Shown here one piece after another: positions 26,471 through 34,258 of a DNA stretch of 64,000 bases. The position numbers and the translations under genes are program-made. Numbering within the stretch: position 1 is the first letter of the stretch; the number at the start of each line of letters is the position of its first letter. This stretch comes from Bacteroidota bacterium (GTDB taxonomy: Bacteria > Bacteroidota > Ignavibacteria > Kapaibacteriales > HRBIN21). The notes below the pieces were generated by a model that made no database searches, was not told the DNA's origin, and was given only the letters and a program-made list of their open reading frames with translations. The stretch covers positions 154,763 to 218,762 of the forward strand of contig JAUQPL010000003.1 of assembly GCA_030550395.1 (NCBI GenBank), written 5' to 3'.

Positions 26471-26478
26471 CGTGCTTT

Positions 26479-26787
26479 TCAGACTTGGATCCGGAGTACT
26501 TCACGGTAGAGGTCCAGAGCCTTGTTCCGCAGCTCTAACAGGAGTTGGAAACTTGTTCGGGCTTTCTCGGCGGCGATCATAACATCGTGAAGCTCAATCG
26601 GCTCGCCCTTGATTAAGCGTTCCGTGTAGTCGGCAGCTTCTGCCTGTAGAGTATTGACCTCCGAAATAAAGGCGCGGAGCGTTTCCAGGAAGCTCTGTTT
26701 GCTTTCAGGAGTAGCAAGCGCTGCTTGTCTATGCTGTTGGAGGAGTGGTTCATAGAGTCGGTTCTGCAGGATTTCGGGAGTCAGCAT
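26479..26787 (-). CDS. fliE: Flagellar hook-basal body protein FliE
   Basis: FliE is a small helical adaptor between the MS ring and the rod, exported by the flagellar apparatus. The 102 residues end in the diagnostic DVMIAAEKARTSFQLLLELRNKALDLYREVLRIQV segment (given here as its description: alternating helix with Asp-Val near residue 67 and a C-terminal RNK/YREV helix). It lies between the unknown 86-residue gene and fliF. The order flgB-flgC-fliE-fliF is the common one, which supports the call. Confidence 0.93.
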   Translation of the reverse strand: MLTPEILQNRLYEPLLQQHRQAALATPESKQSFLETLRAFISEVNTLQAEAADYTERLIKGEPIELHDVMIAAEKARTSFQLLLELRNKALDLYREVLRIQV

Positions 26788-26804
26788 TGCTTTCGCCGGT
26801 TTGG

Positions 26805-27065
26805 TTAGACTCGGATATCAACGAAGGTGCCCTTGTAGATATCGGGTTCATGGAGACGCCCTTCCCGTGTAAAGAGTACATGGTGTGCGATGTAGGAGGC
26901 GCTTTCGGGAAATAGGCGGATGAACAACTCCCGCTCCGCCGGGGTGAGGGTAGCGGGTTCAGTATTGTTCGTGCTCTTCGTCCCCGTGGGAGCGCTGAGG
27001 GGTTGTGCGGCGCCCGAAGGTGCCGAGACCCCGTAGATGTATGGCTGAACGGGAGCGACTTTCAT
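26805..27065 (-). CDS. Unknown 86-residue protein between flgC and fliE
   Basis: An ATG-initiated frame at 27065 encodes 86 residues. A Pro/Ser/Thr/Ala-rich, probably disordered first half (residues 1-38) leads into a compact second half: LTPAERELFIRLFPESASYI followed by a short segment ending KGTFVDIRV. It has no signal peptide or membrane helix. The gene is 12 bp after flgC and 17 bp before fliE, so it is embedded in the operon and almost surely expressed with it. I do not recognise the family. The disordered N-terminus resembles flagellar export substrates, suggesting a rod-, hook- or export-associated factor, but that is inference. Confidence 0.7.
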   Translation of the reverse strand: MKVAPVQPYIYGVSAPSGAAQPLSAPTGTKSTNNTEPATLTPAERELFIRLFPESASYIAHHVLFTREGRLHEPDIYKGTFVDIRV

Positions 27066-27077
27066 GGGACTTCGGCA

Positions 27078-27563
27078 TCAGATTTCTAGTGAGTCTCGCG
27101 CAAGGTTTTTCGCCGCTTCAATGACGGCTGTATTTGCTTCGAATGCGCGCTGAGCGCTGAGAAGTTCCACCATCTCCGTGACAATATTGACATTGGGGTA
27201 GCGCACATATCCTTGGGCGTCAGCGTCGGGGTGGGTCGGATCATAGACCAGCCGGAAGGGGGATGGATCCTGTGCGACAGTGGCGGACAGGACTCGGGGC
27301 GGGCTCCAGCGATGAGGAGGCTGGACAGTGGGGGCATGTCCGACGGCTGTCTGCTGCAAGCGTAATTGAAAACCCAAGGCTTCCTCAAAGGGGTCGGCGG
27401 GATGGGCACGGACGAGAACGATCTCCCTCCGGTAGGGCTCTCCGTTGGGACCGTTGGTAGCGTCCGCGTTAGCGATGTTTTTGGCAATGCTATTGAGGCG
27501 CTGTCGTTGGAGGCTTAGTCCTTGGGCGCTGATAGCCAGGCTATGGAAGATATTGCCAGCCAT
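27078..27563 (-). CDS. flgC: Flagellar basal-body rod protein FlgC
   Basis: This is a 161-residue proximal rod protein. The N-terminal rod signature is GNIFHSLAISAQGLSLQRQR followed by the conserved IAKNIANADAT. The C-terminal part has GYVRYPNVNIVTEMVELLSA and ends in RAFEANTAVIEAAKNLARDSLEI, the standard FlgC terminus. The ATG at 27563 matches the family start; a longer open frame (to 27647) runs back into flgB and is rejected. It follows flgB by 19 bp. Confidence 0.95.
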   Translation of the reverse strand: MAGNIFHSLAISAQGLSLQRQRLNSIAKNIANADATNGPNGEPYRREIVLVRAHPADPFEEALGFQLRLQQTAVGHAPTVQPPHRWSPPRVLSATVAQDPSPFRLVYDPTHPDADAQGYVRYPNVNIVTEMVELLSAQRAFEANTAVIEAAKNLARDSLEI

Positions 27564-27582
27564 GGTGCGGAACCACCTGCTA

Positions 27583-28005
27583 CTACAACGTACCCCGGAT
27601 AGCCGTCTGCAGAGATTGGAAGTACCGACCCACCATGCGAGCGGCAAAGCGGAAGCGGAGTTGTGTCTCCAACAGCTCGGTCATTTCCCGATCAATGTTG
27701 ACATGCGACTCGCCAGCGGCGTACCGTTCGGGTTCTGGCAGTGAGTCCATGTCTCTTTCTGCCTGGACGCTGGCAGGATCAGGGGGACCGATAGGGATAT
27801 GGCGATTATTGGTTCGGAGCCCCTTATTGGCAACCCCTGCGTGTTGCTGGAAGAATTCCTCAAATCGGACACGGTATGGGCGATATTCCGGAGTGGTGAC
27901 ATTGGCAATATTTTCAGCAATCACCCGTTGCCGTAAAGTGTAGGCATCTAAGGCTCTTTGCAGGAGAGGTAGCCGTTCTCGGAAGAGCCACTCGCGGATT
28001 TCCAT
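27583..28005 (-). CDS. flgB: Flagellar basal-body rod protein FlgB (first gene of operon)
   Basis: FlgB is a proximal rod protein of 140 residues. The recognisable core is LQRALDAYTLRQRVIAENIANVTTPEYRPYRVRFEEFF. In the second half, VNIDREMTELLETQLRFRFAARM fits the family C-terminus. I choose the ATG at 28005: the frame continues 61 codons further upstream but without protein-like sequence, across a -24/-12 promoter. It heads the operon running to the motE-like gene. Confidence 0.93.
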   Translation of the reverse strand: MEIREWLFRERLPLLQRALDAYTLRQRVIAENIANVTTPEYRPYRVRFEEFFQQHAGVANKGLRTNNRHIPIGPPDPASVQAERDMDSLPEPERYAAGESHVNIDREMTELLETQLRFRFAARMVGRYFQSLQTAIRGTL

Positions 28006-28047
28006 CGTCCTTGCAAGTGTTGTGATACCGGATGACATCCAAGACAT

Positions 28048-28065
28048 AAGCAACGCTAATGCCAA
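28048..28065 (-). promoter_or_regulatory. Sigma-54 (-24/-12) promoter of the flgB flagellar operon
   Basis: The minus strand reads TTGGCATTAGCGTTGCTT, matching the RpoN consensus TGGCA-N6-TTGCW with the GG and GC doublets exactly 10 bp apart. The predicted start is near 28038, leaving a leader of about 33 nt before the flgB ATG. The site lies in the 117-bp region shared with the divergent MerR-type gene. RpoN control of rod/export genes is known in Pseudomonas, Vibrio and Campylobacter. No RpoN or enhancer-binding protein is encoded in the window. Confidence 0.65.
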
Positions 28066-28100
28066 TACCGAAGCGCAAGAAACTACTGCCGAAGGCGCTG

Positions 28101-28108
28101 TATTTTTG
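28101..28108 (+). promoter_or_regulatory. -7 box TATTTTTG for the MerR-type regulator gene
   Basis: A perfect TAnnTTTG match lies 14 bp before the ATG at 28123, implying a leader of only a few nucleotides. No clear -33 element is visible. It is divergent from the sigma-54 promoter of flgB, 36 bp away. Confidence 0.45.
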
Positions 28109-28122
28109 TATCGGCACATGTC

Positions 28123-28464
28123 ATGGAATCTGTGCAGCGTTACTACCGTATCGGAGAGGTTGCCCGTCTGCTGAAGGAGCAACCCCATACGCTCCGCTAT
28201 TGGGAGCGGCAGTTTCAGCGACCCTGTCCGCGTCGGGGTGCATCAGGTGAGCGGCTCTACAGCGAGGAGGATATTGCTATTCTGCGGCGCATTCAACACG
28301 TGCTCCGGGTACAGCGCTGCACTGTGCACCAAGCTAAGCAAATTCTGGGTGGGAGTGCCGAACATTCATCTACCCTTTCCCCTGCTGTAGCCGCGGTGCT
28401 TCGGGAGACCTTGGAGTTGATGCTGTTCTTCCTGAAGCTTTTGGGGAATGCTTCCCAGGGATAG
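28123..28464 (+). CDS. MerR-family transcriptional regulator
   Basis: This 113-residue DNA-binding protein begins with a winged helix-turn-helix of the MerR type: YRIGEVARLLKEQPHTLRYWER (about residues 8-29), with SGERLYSEEDIAILRRI forming the wing and second helix. A short dimerisation helix and a hydrophobic tail (ALRETLELMLFFLKLLG-like) follow. There is no metal-binding Cys set or large effector domain, so it is the minimal MerR-like type found widely in Bacteroidota. It is divergent from the flgB operon and may regulate it or itself. ssb lies downstream. Confidence 0.88.
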   Translation: MESVQRYYRIGEVARLLKEQPHTLRYWERQFQRPCPRRGASGERLYSEEDIAILRRIQHVLRVQRCTVHQAKQILGGSAEHSSTLSPAVAAVLRETLELMLFFLKLLGNASQG

Positions 28465-28520
28465 AAATGTGCGTATTTTTACGCCCGCCTGGGACAAGTT
28501 GCACGTCAGGATGGGCAGCG

Positions 28521-28961
28521 ATGCGGAACTCGCTCAACAAGGTGATGTTGATTGGAAACGTCGGCCGCGATCCAGAGCTCCGCTATACACCGGAAGGTAT
28601 TCCAGTGGTGACCTTCCGTCTGGCGATGAGTGAGTCACGACGTGACCGGGATGGCAATCTCCGGGAGCATACGGAATGGCATACGATTGTTGCCTGGCGG
28701 GAGCTGGCGGAACGTACCCAGCGGATTGTCCAGAAGGGGTCGTTAGTGTATGTAGAGGGGCGACTGCGGACACGGGAATTTGAGGACCGCGGTGGGAATC
28801 GCCGTCGGGTTGTGGAAGTGTGGGCTGACAGCCTATTGGTCCTGGATCGCCGTCACCGAGATGCGGGGAGTAGTGTGAGCGAAGAGAAAAACGCGGCACC
28901 AGAGTTGCCGCCTGAGGATGCAGACGCCCCAACGATGCCCGATGATGAGGTTCCCTTCTAA
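28521..28961 (+). CDS. ssb: Single-stranded DNA-binding protein
   Basis: This is a 146-residue OB-fold protein that coats ssDNA in replication, repair and recombination. The N-terminal core (NKVMLIGNVGRDPELRYTPE, then VVTFRLAMSES and EWHTIVAW) and KGSLVYVEGRLRTREFEDR are typical. The C-terminus ends in the acidic DDEVPF tip used to recruit partner proteins. I take the ATG at 28521, which fits the family start and has AGGA nine bases upstream. The open frame back to 28467 adds an unlikely Cys-rich leader. Confidence 0.95.
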   Translation: MRNSLNKVMLIGNVGRDPELRYTPEGIPVVTFRLAMSESRRDRDGNLREHTEWHTIVAWRELAERTQRIVQKGSLVYVEGRLRTREFEDRGGNRRRVVEVWADSLLVLDRRHRDAGSSVSEEKNAAPELPPEDADAPTMPDDEVPF

Positions 28962-28975
28962 GATAGGGGGTGCTC

Positions 28976-29920
28976 GTGGAGGAGCTGCAGCGCTTAGAGC
29001 TTCGTATCGGTGTGGTGACCTTAGTGGCGGTAGCACTATTTCTGTTGGGGATCACGTGGGCGCGGGGAATACGGCTGGGGGGTGCGCAGCGGGAATTCGT
29101 GTTGCGCTTTCCTACGGCAGCAGGATTAGAGGTTGGAGCCCCGGTCTTCATCAATGGGGTACGTCAGGGAAGTGTGATCAGCATAAAGGTGCAGGATAGC
29201 AGCGCCCTTGTCCATATCGCCGTAGAGCCCACAGTTCCCATACGCCGAGATGCGACCGCACGGATTGGACTGCAGGAGTTGACGGGGGGACGGAAGGTGG
29301 ATCTTTTCCCGGGGACATCTCCGGAGTTTCTGCCTGCTGGTGCGGAAATCCCGGGCTTTGCTTCCCCGGATGTGGCGGAATTGATTGCGCAGCTGGGCTC
29401 CCTCGGGGGGGAGATTGAACGTGTTGTGGCGCGCTTGGATACGGTGTCGGCTGCATTAGTCCATATTCTCACACCGCAGACACAACAGGCGGTGCGCTCT
29501 ATTGCCGATGATCTTGCCTTAGTTGCGGAGCGTTTACGGACCTTTACGGAAGAGCATGGGGAAGCTATCGAGCGCACGGCAGATAACATCGCAGCGCTTT
29601 CTACAGAGTTGCGGGACGTTGTTGCGCAGAATCGTTCGGCAGCTTCCTCTGCAGTCCAGAGCCTACAGAGGGCATCGGCTGCGGCAGAGCAGACGCTGAG
29701 GCGAGTGGATAGTCTGGTCGGGGAGCTACGGAGTGCCACAACGCACCTGAGTAGTGTTTTGGAAAAGTTGCAGCAAAGAACGACTCTTGCAGGACGCTTG
29801 GTTGCTGATGAAGAACTAGCGCGGCAAGTGGACTCTACGCTTGCTCTCGTGCGGGAATTTCTGGGGCAGATCCGGCAGTATGGGGTCAATGTTAACGTGC
29901 GCTTGGGGACGCGACCGTAA
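28976..29920 (+). CDS. MlaD/MCE-domain protein (lipid transport)
   Basis: The protein has one N-terminal TM helix (about residues 8-28, LRIGVVTLVAVALFLLGITW). It is followed by an MCE domain: LRFPTAAGLEVGAPVFINGV, the conserved VRQGSV turn, then LQELTGGRKVDLFPG. A long helical coiled-coil tail (about residues 130-300) carries regular Ala/Leu heptads. This is the layout of periplasmic MlaD-type substrate-binding subunits that move phospholipids between membranes. No MlaE/MlaF ABC partner genes are adjacent. The start could be GTG at 28970 or 28976; the AGGGGG spacing favours 28976. The stop overlaps the next ATG by one base. Confidence 0.85.
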   Translation: MEELQRLELRIGVVTLVAVALFLLGITWARGIRLGGAQREFVLRFPTAAGLEVGAPVFINGVRQGSVISIKVQDSSALVHIAVEPTVPIRRDATARIGLQELTGGRKVDLFPGTSPEFLPAGAEIPGFASPDVAELIAQLGSLGGEIERVVARLDTVSAALVHILTPQTQQAVRSIADDLALVAERLRTFTEEHGEAIERTADNIAALSTELRDVVAQNRSAASSAVQSLQRASAAAEQTLRRVDSLVGELRSATTHLSSVLEKLQQRTTLAGRLVADEELARQVDSTLALVREFLGQIRQYGVNVNVRLGTRP

Positions 29921-30579
29921 TGGCCGTAGGGGCACAGACGACAGCGACGACGCCAGACCTTATCGCCTACATTCAGCGTTATTTCTCTGCCGAGGATGAG
30001 TTTCTTGCGACACTGCGCCAGCAGGCTCTGGAGGCGGGCTTTCCTGAAATCTGGATTGCTCCAGAGCAAGGAGCCTTCCTGCAGGTTGTCCTCCGTGCGA
30101 TGGGAGCTCGGCACGTGCTGGAGATTGGGACTTTGGCGGGATATTCGGCCATCACATTGGCTCGGGCGCTTCCAGAGGAAGGGTGGCTCATTACGGTTGA
30201 GCGTGATGCCCAGCGGGCGGAGTTTGCCCGGCGTGCCGTTGAGCGGGCAGGACTGGCACACAAGATTCGTGTAGAATGTGCCGATGCTCGCGAATGGCTC
30301 CGGACCTTCCATCCACCAGAGCCGCTGGACTTTGTCTTCATTGATGCAGACAAGCCGAGCTATAGCTTGTATTTGGACTTGTGTCTTCCGCTTTTGCGTA
30401 TTGGTGGTCTCATCTGCACCGATAATGCCTTAGCATGGGGAGAGATTGCCTCCGAAACGACCGATCCCGATGTTCAAGCCCTCCAGGCGTTCAACCTTCG
30501 GATGGCAACGCATCCGCAATTGCAATGCTGCCTTGTCCCATTGGGCGACGGTATGGTGCTTGGCGTTCGGCGTTGGTAG
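29920..30579 (+). CDS. Class I SAM-dependent O-methyltransferase
   Basis: This 219-residue enzyme is of the caffeoyl-CoA/catechol O-methyltransferase type. The SAM-binding motif I is VLEIGTLAGYSAITLA (about residues 63-78), with an acidic residue in LITVERD and the metal-binding LDFVFIDADKPSY. The partner GGLICTDNALAWGEI follows. The family methylates catechol-like hydroxyls with divalent metal; the actual substrate is unknown. The ATG overlaps the MCE gene stop (TAATG), and its 3' end overlaps the VWA-OmpA gene by 55 bp. Confidence 0.9.
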   Translation: MAVGAQTTATTPDLIAYIQRYFSAEDEFLATLRQQALEAGFPEIWIAPEQGAFLQVVLRAMGARHVLEIGTLAGYSAITLARALPEEGWLITVERDAQRAEFARRAVERAGLAHKIRVECADAREWLRTFHPPEPLDFVFIDADKPSYSLYLDLCLPLLRIGGLICTDNALAWGEIASETTDPDVQALQAFNLRMATHPQLQCCLVPLGDGMVLGVRRW

Positions 30580-31892
30580 TTGCCGGCACTGTCCTGCTGA
30601 CACTTCCGGGGGCTTCTCAGCCTGTCTTGCTGAGTCGCCCAGCCTCGAGCCTCAAAGCCGGGGAGCCCCTGTTTGCCGATATTTGGCGAATTGATGCGCG
30701 GGACTATCCTCGTGAGGTTCGCTTGTTCGTTCGGATTCGGGATCGCTCCGGTACCCCGGTGACCCACCTGGCACCCCCGTATGCCTCGGAGCTCTGGCGT
30801 CAGTACTGGCGGAGCTTATCCGAACAGCTCGGGCTTTCGAGGGTGCCTATTGATAGTTTTGCCGTACAGGAATTCAACGAGTGGGATACGCTTCGCTACG
30901 CTATTGCTCTGCTCTTGGACTACAGCGGCTCAATGATGCCGATATTGCCTATTGTCTCCACAGCGACGGAGGAATTTCTCCAGCTCAAGCATCCTAGCGA
31001 TGCTCTTGCTCTCATGAGTTTTAGCGAGCGGGTGCAGGAGATAAGCTCCCTGGAGACCAATTCTGCGGTGTTATTGCAAGCGTTTCGCCAGCAGCGTCGC
31101 CGTGGTGTCGGAGTCTATACCGCCGTCTATGATGCCTTGCTCAGTGGTATTGAGCTGCTCAAGCATGCCAATGTTCCTGCCCGTGTGCTCATTCTTTTCT
31201 CTGACGGCAATGAGAATGCTTCTACAGCTTCAGCGCTCTCGGTGTACGAAGCTGCCAGGGCTGCCGATGTCCGCATTTTCACCGTTGGCTTTGGCTACAC
31301 ACAGGATTCCCTTCTGGCAGCGCTGGCAACGTATACAGGGGGGCAGTACTATCCCTTGAGCCGTCCCGAAGAAGTGAGTAGCGTGTTGAGCGATATCTAT
31401 CGTAGCCTGCGCAATTTCTATCTGGTTCGCTATCGTCCGCCTTTGTATGCGGGTCTCCATCGCGTTCGCTTGCAGCTCCTTCTGTCTGGCGACACGGTGG
31501 TAGCGGAGGGAGAGTACGACACAGCTCCCATCACCCCGTTTGACACCGTAGGGAAGCAGTTTGAGCGAATTATTCTGTTTGACTTTGACAAGGCAACACT
31601 CCGCCCGGAGGCATTGCCTATCATTGAGGAACTTGCGGAGTTGCTCAAGCGCTATCCCCGAATTCGGTTGGAGGTGCAGGGGCATACGGACAACATTGGG
31701 ACGCTGGAGTATAATCAGCGCCTCTCGGAACAACGGGCGTATGCGGTTGTCGAAGCACTGGTTGAGCGGGGGATAGACCGACGGCGCCTGCGCCCACGTG
31801 GTTTCGGCATGACAATGCCGGTTGCACCGAACGATACGGAGGAGAATCGGCAGAAGAACCGGAGGACGGTGTTCAAAATCATTGCCAAGTGA
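30525..31892 (+). CDS. Secreted VWA domain-OmpA domain fusion protein
   Basis: The 455-residue protein is likely exported and bound to peptidoglycan. A signal peptide follows the ATG at 30525 (RSALVVAGTVLLTLPGASQ); the frame opens at 30435 within the methyltransferase gene, but that leader is not credible. The VWA domain (about residues 120-290) has the MIDAS motif LLLDYSGSMMP and VLILFSDGNENAS. The C-terminal OmpA domain has ILFDFDKATLRPEA, VQGHTDNIG, LSEQRAYAVVEALV and ENRQKNRRTVFKI. Such fusions bind ligands through VWA while tethered to the wall. It is convergent with the CBM9-like gene, with only 2 bp between stops. Confidence 0.85.
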   Translation: MLPCPIGRRYGAWRSALVVAGTVLLTLPGASQPVLLSRPASSLKAGEPLFADIWRIDARDYPREVRLFVRIRDRSGTPVTHLAPPYASELWRQYWRSLSEQLGLSRVPIDSFAVQEFNEWDTLRYAIALLLDYSGSMMPILPIVSTATEEFLQLKHPSDALALMSFSERVQEISSLETNSAVLLQAFRQQRRRGVGVYTAVYDALLSGIELLKHANVPARVLILFSDGNENASTASALSVYEAARAADVRIFTVGFGYTQDSLLAALATYTGGQYYPLSRPEEVSSVLSDIYRSLRNFYLVRYRPPLYAGLHRVRLQLLLSGDTVVAEGEYDTAPITPFDTVGKQFERIILFDFDKATLRPEALPIIEELAELLKRYPRIRLEVQGHTDNIGTLEYNQRLSEQRAYAVVEALVERGIDRRRLRPRGFGMTMPVAPNDTEENRQKNRRTVFKIIAK

Positions 31893-31894
31893 GC

Positions 31895-33244
31895 TCAAAA
31901 GCCCAAAAGAAGGAGCTCATTGAGGAGTGCTTCCGCAAGGACATTGCGGCTTTCCCCATACCACTGCCCTGCTGGCAGCAAGAGGAGATCGCCGTACGTA
32001 TTGGGGTCTTCGGGGCGGAAGTCTGACGAAGTACAGACAATGGAAACTTCCTCCGGACGGAACTCATTGTCAACGTCTATCACTTCGGCTGTGAATCGGA
32101 GGGCGACCACGGAGGTACCAACGCTGTCAGGAGGGACCTGGAGCAGGGCAAGGGGGATGCGGAGCTTAACGGCGTAGCCGATTGGGCGGCGTATGACTAA
32201 GGCTTTCGTCTGACGCCAAAGGCCAGAGTGAGCAAGCTCTTGCCACTGCTGGCTGTGGAAGGTCAGTTGGGGAGCTTGTTCGGCGAAGTTTCCCAACCGG
32301 AGGCTAATGCTGGAGTGAGACCACGAGAGGGTTGTTGACGGGGCTGACTTCCGAGAGCGCTTTGGGGGAGATGGTGCTGAGGATTGCACGGTGGCAAACC
32401 AAAGGCGGACCATATCTGCAGCACACGTATCACATCGTCCAGTAATCAATTCATCGTCGGTGACCCATAGGGCAAGGTAGAGGAAGCGCTCATCATAGGC
32501 AGCGCGGATTTGGAAGGAGGCATCTTCAGGTCCGTTCCAGTAGTAAGCTCCTCGGGGTACGTAGTCAACGGTGGCACATGTGGCGTCTATGGTGTAGGTT
32601 CCCACAACGCGATGGCGGCGGGGATATGCTGGAAGCACTATGGAACGCCGTTCTTTCTCAAAGCTACCGTCGGGGCGGAACAGGCGGTACCATTGTTCTA
32701 AGGTGGCGTAGTTGCGCCCTTGCTCAGAGCTTTGTCCGCCGAGGGTCTGTAGCGTCCGTTCTTCCCATAGAGTGAAATTGCCTTGCCAGTAGCGGTAACG
32801 TCGGATCTTCCAGACCCCGTGGCGTAGCTTTTGACTGACGGTGCAGAGGGTGTCTCCTATGGCGACGCCGACTTCCAGGGGGGTTCCTAAGTAGGGGACC
32901 GGGAATTGAGCTACGTTGAGCAAGAAGCCATCTTGGTCAACGAAAGCGTAGAAATGGGTGCGTCGCTGGCGTTCCTGGGGGATGAGGACGGTCAAGGCAA
33001 GGTCGGGATATCTGTCCCCGGAAAAGTCCCCCACATCCCAGCTCCAGATTTCGTAAGGGGCCCCCAAGGGGAGTTGAGTCCGGAGGTCGGCCAGTTGAGC
33101 GCGGTCGAAGTATGCCTCCAGAGTATCCAGCAACTCCTGTAGACTCATGCCGCGCTGGGCGAGCGCAGGGAGATACAAGCCACAGACGACAATCAGGCTC
33201 CTTATCCAGCGCCAGCCAGCGCCATATGGACTAAGCGTTCGCAT
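31895..33244 (-). CDS. Secreted protein with CBM9-like C-terminal domain
   Basis: The 449-residue protein has a signal peptide (WIRSLIVVCGLYLPALAQ, about residues 12-30). The central part is beta-rich and unrecognised. The C-terminal ~200 residues resemble carbohydrate-binding module family 9 / DOMON-like folds: YYWNGPEDASFQIRAAYDER, then FLYLALWVTDDEL, and further on AVKLRIPLALL. Periplasmic or surface glycan binding is plausible; no catalytic motif is visible. The ATG at 33244 overlaps the ddl 3' end by 43 bp, so translation is probably coupled. The 3' end meets the VWA-OmpA gene. Confidence 0.6.
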   Translation of the reverse strand: MRTLSPYGAGWRWIRSLIVVCGLYLPALAQRGMSLQELLDTLEAYFDRAQLADLRTQLPLGAPYEIWSWDVGDFSGDRYPDLALTVLIPQERQRRTHFYAFVDQDGFLLNVAQFPVPYLGTPLEVGVAIGDTLCTVSQKLRHGVWKIRRYRYWQGNFTLWEERTLQTLGGQSSEQGRNYATLEQWYRLFRPDGSFEKERRSIVLPAYPRRHRVVGTYTIDATCATVDYVPRGAYYWNGPEDASFQIRAAYDERFLYLALWVTDDELITGRCDTCAADMVRLWFATVQSSAPSPPKRSRKSAPSTTLSWSHSSISLRLGNFAEQAPQLTFHSQQWQELAHSGLWRQTKALVIRRPIGYAVKLRIPLALLQVPPDSVGTSVVALRFTAEVIDVDNEFRPEEVSIVCTSSDFRPEDPNTYGDLLLLPAGQWYGESRNVLAEALLNELLLLGF

Positions 33245-34251
33245 AGCTCGGGGAAAGAGATGTTCGCCGTTTGGGCAGCTTTCGGTAAGAGACTCAGCGG
33301 CGTCATACCCGGAATGGTATTGACCTCCAAGCAGAAGGGTTGCCCGTCGTCGTCTAAGCGGAAGTCAACACGGCTGAAGTGACGACATCCTAAGATCCGG
33401 TGTGCCGAAAGAGCTAAGTTCCGTGTAAACTCGGCAATATCCTCTGGTAGCTCTGCTGGACAATGGTAAGTTGTTTTGCCAGGGGTGTATTTGTGTTCGT
33501 AATCGTAGACGCCTGATGTCGGAACGATTTCCACAATCGGCAGAGCTTCCTCTCCGAGGATGCCGACGGTGAGCTCCCGCCCAGCGATATAACGCTCGAT
33601 GAGGACCAGTTCCGAGTACTGAGCTGCTTGTTGGATAGCGGCTTCTAACTCCTCTGCTGTGGGATCATGGAGAAAGCTCATGCCAATGGTAGAGCCTTGG
33701 TCGTTGGGTTTGACGACTAAATGAGGGCCCAGCTCGGCGCGGATGTCATCTATGGTGCCAGGGTGCTGAGCTTGACTGGCGGTGATTGTGATCCATCGTG
33801 GTGTTGGGATGCCGGCGGCCAGGAACAGTAACTTCGCTGCGTGCTTATCTGTTGCCAAAGCACTTGCGAGCATGGTGCTTCCGACGTAGGGGATTCCCAG
33901 GAGGTCTAACAGTGCTTGAAGGCGCCCATCTTCGCCGTAGGGACCGTGCAGCACTGGGAAGACGGCATCTACTTGGTGGAAGAGTTCTGAACGGAGGCAT
34001 TCCACATAGGCCCATGGGGAGAGGGCGCGTAGGAATTCTTCAGAGGGTGGTTCTGCTGTAACGGCAGCAAGCTCTTCGTCGCTGAGCAATCCCTCAGCAC
34101 CACGGGCCGGATCGACGGGAAGGACCTCGTGACCCCGTTCACGGAGGGCGGCAACGACGCTCCGCCCGCTTATGAGCGAAATGTTTCGCTCCGGAGAAAT
34201 TCCCCCCATCAGCACAGCGATCCGCACGATGGAATCGCCAGTCTGTGACAC
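33202..34251 (-). CDS. ddl: D-alanine--D-alanine ligase
   Basis: This ATP-grasp enzyme makes D-Ala-D-Ala for peptidoglycan. The 349 residues include the N-terminal VLMGGISPERNISLISGRSV and VFPVLHGPYGEDGRLQALLD. The ATP-grasp parts are HLVVKPNDQGSTIGMSF and LIERYIAGRELTVGIL, then YDYEHKYTPGKTTYHCPAEL, and the metal/substrate site FSRVDFRLDDDGQPFCLEVNTIPGMT. The start is GTG at 34251, with an alternative GTG at 34227. A -7 box at 34259-34266 would make the message leaderless or nearly so. No other peptidoglycan gene is adjacent. Confidence 0.95.
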   Translation of the reverse strand: MSQTGDSIVRIAVLMGGISPERNISLISGRSVVAALRERGHEVLPVDPARGAEGLLSDEELAAVTAEPPSEEFLRALSPWAYVECLRSELFHQVDAVFPVLHGPYGEDGRLQALLDLLGIPYVGSTMLASALATDKHAAKLLFLAAGIPTPRWITITASQAQHPGTIDDIRAELGPHLVVKPNDQGSTIGMSFLHDPTAEELEAAIQQAAQYSELVLIERYIAGRELTVGILGEEALPIVEIVPTSGVYDYEHKYTPGKTTYHCPAELPEDIAEFTRNLALSAHRILGCRHFSRVDFRLDDDGQPFCLEVNTIPGMTPLSLLPKAAQTANISFPELCERLVHMALAGAG

Positions 34252-34258
34252 GGAGATG

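Noticed and set aside
29164..30312. 382-codon open frame on the minus strand
   Set aside because: It is antisense to the MCE and methyltransferase genes, with Arg/Ser/Thr-rich shadow composition and no motif.
30435..30524. N-terminal 30 codons upstream of the chosen VWA-OmpA start
   Set aside because: They lie inside the methyltransferase gene and would bury the signal peptide. The ATG at 30525 places it at the N-terminus.
31230..31898. 222-codon open frame on the minus strand
   Set aside because: It is antisense to the OmpA-domain half of the VWA-OmpA gene, which carries clear family motifs.
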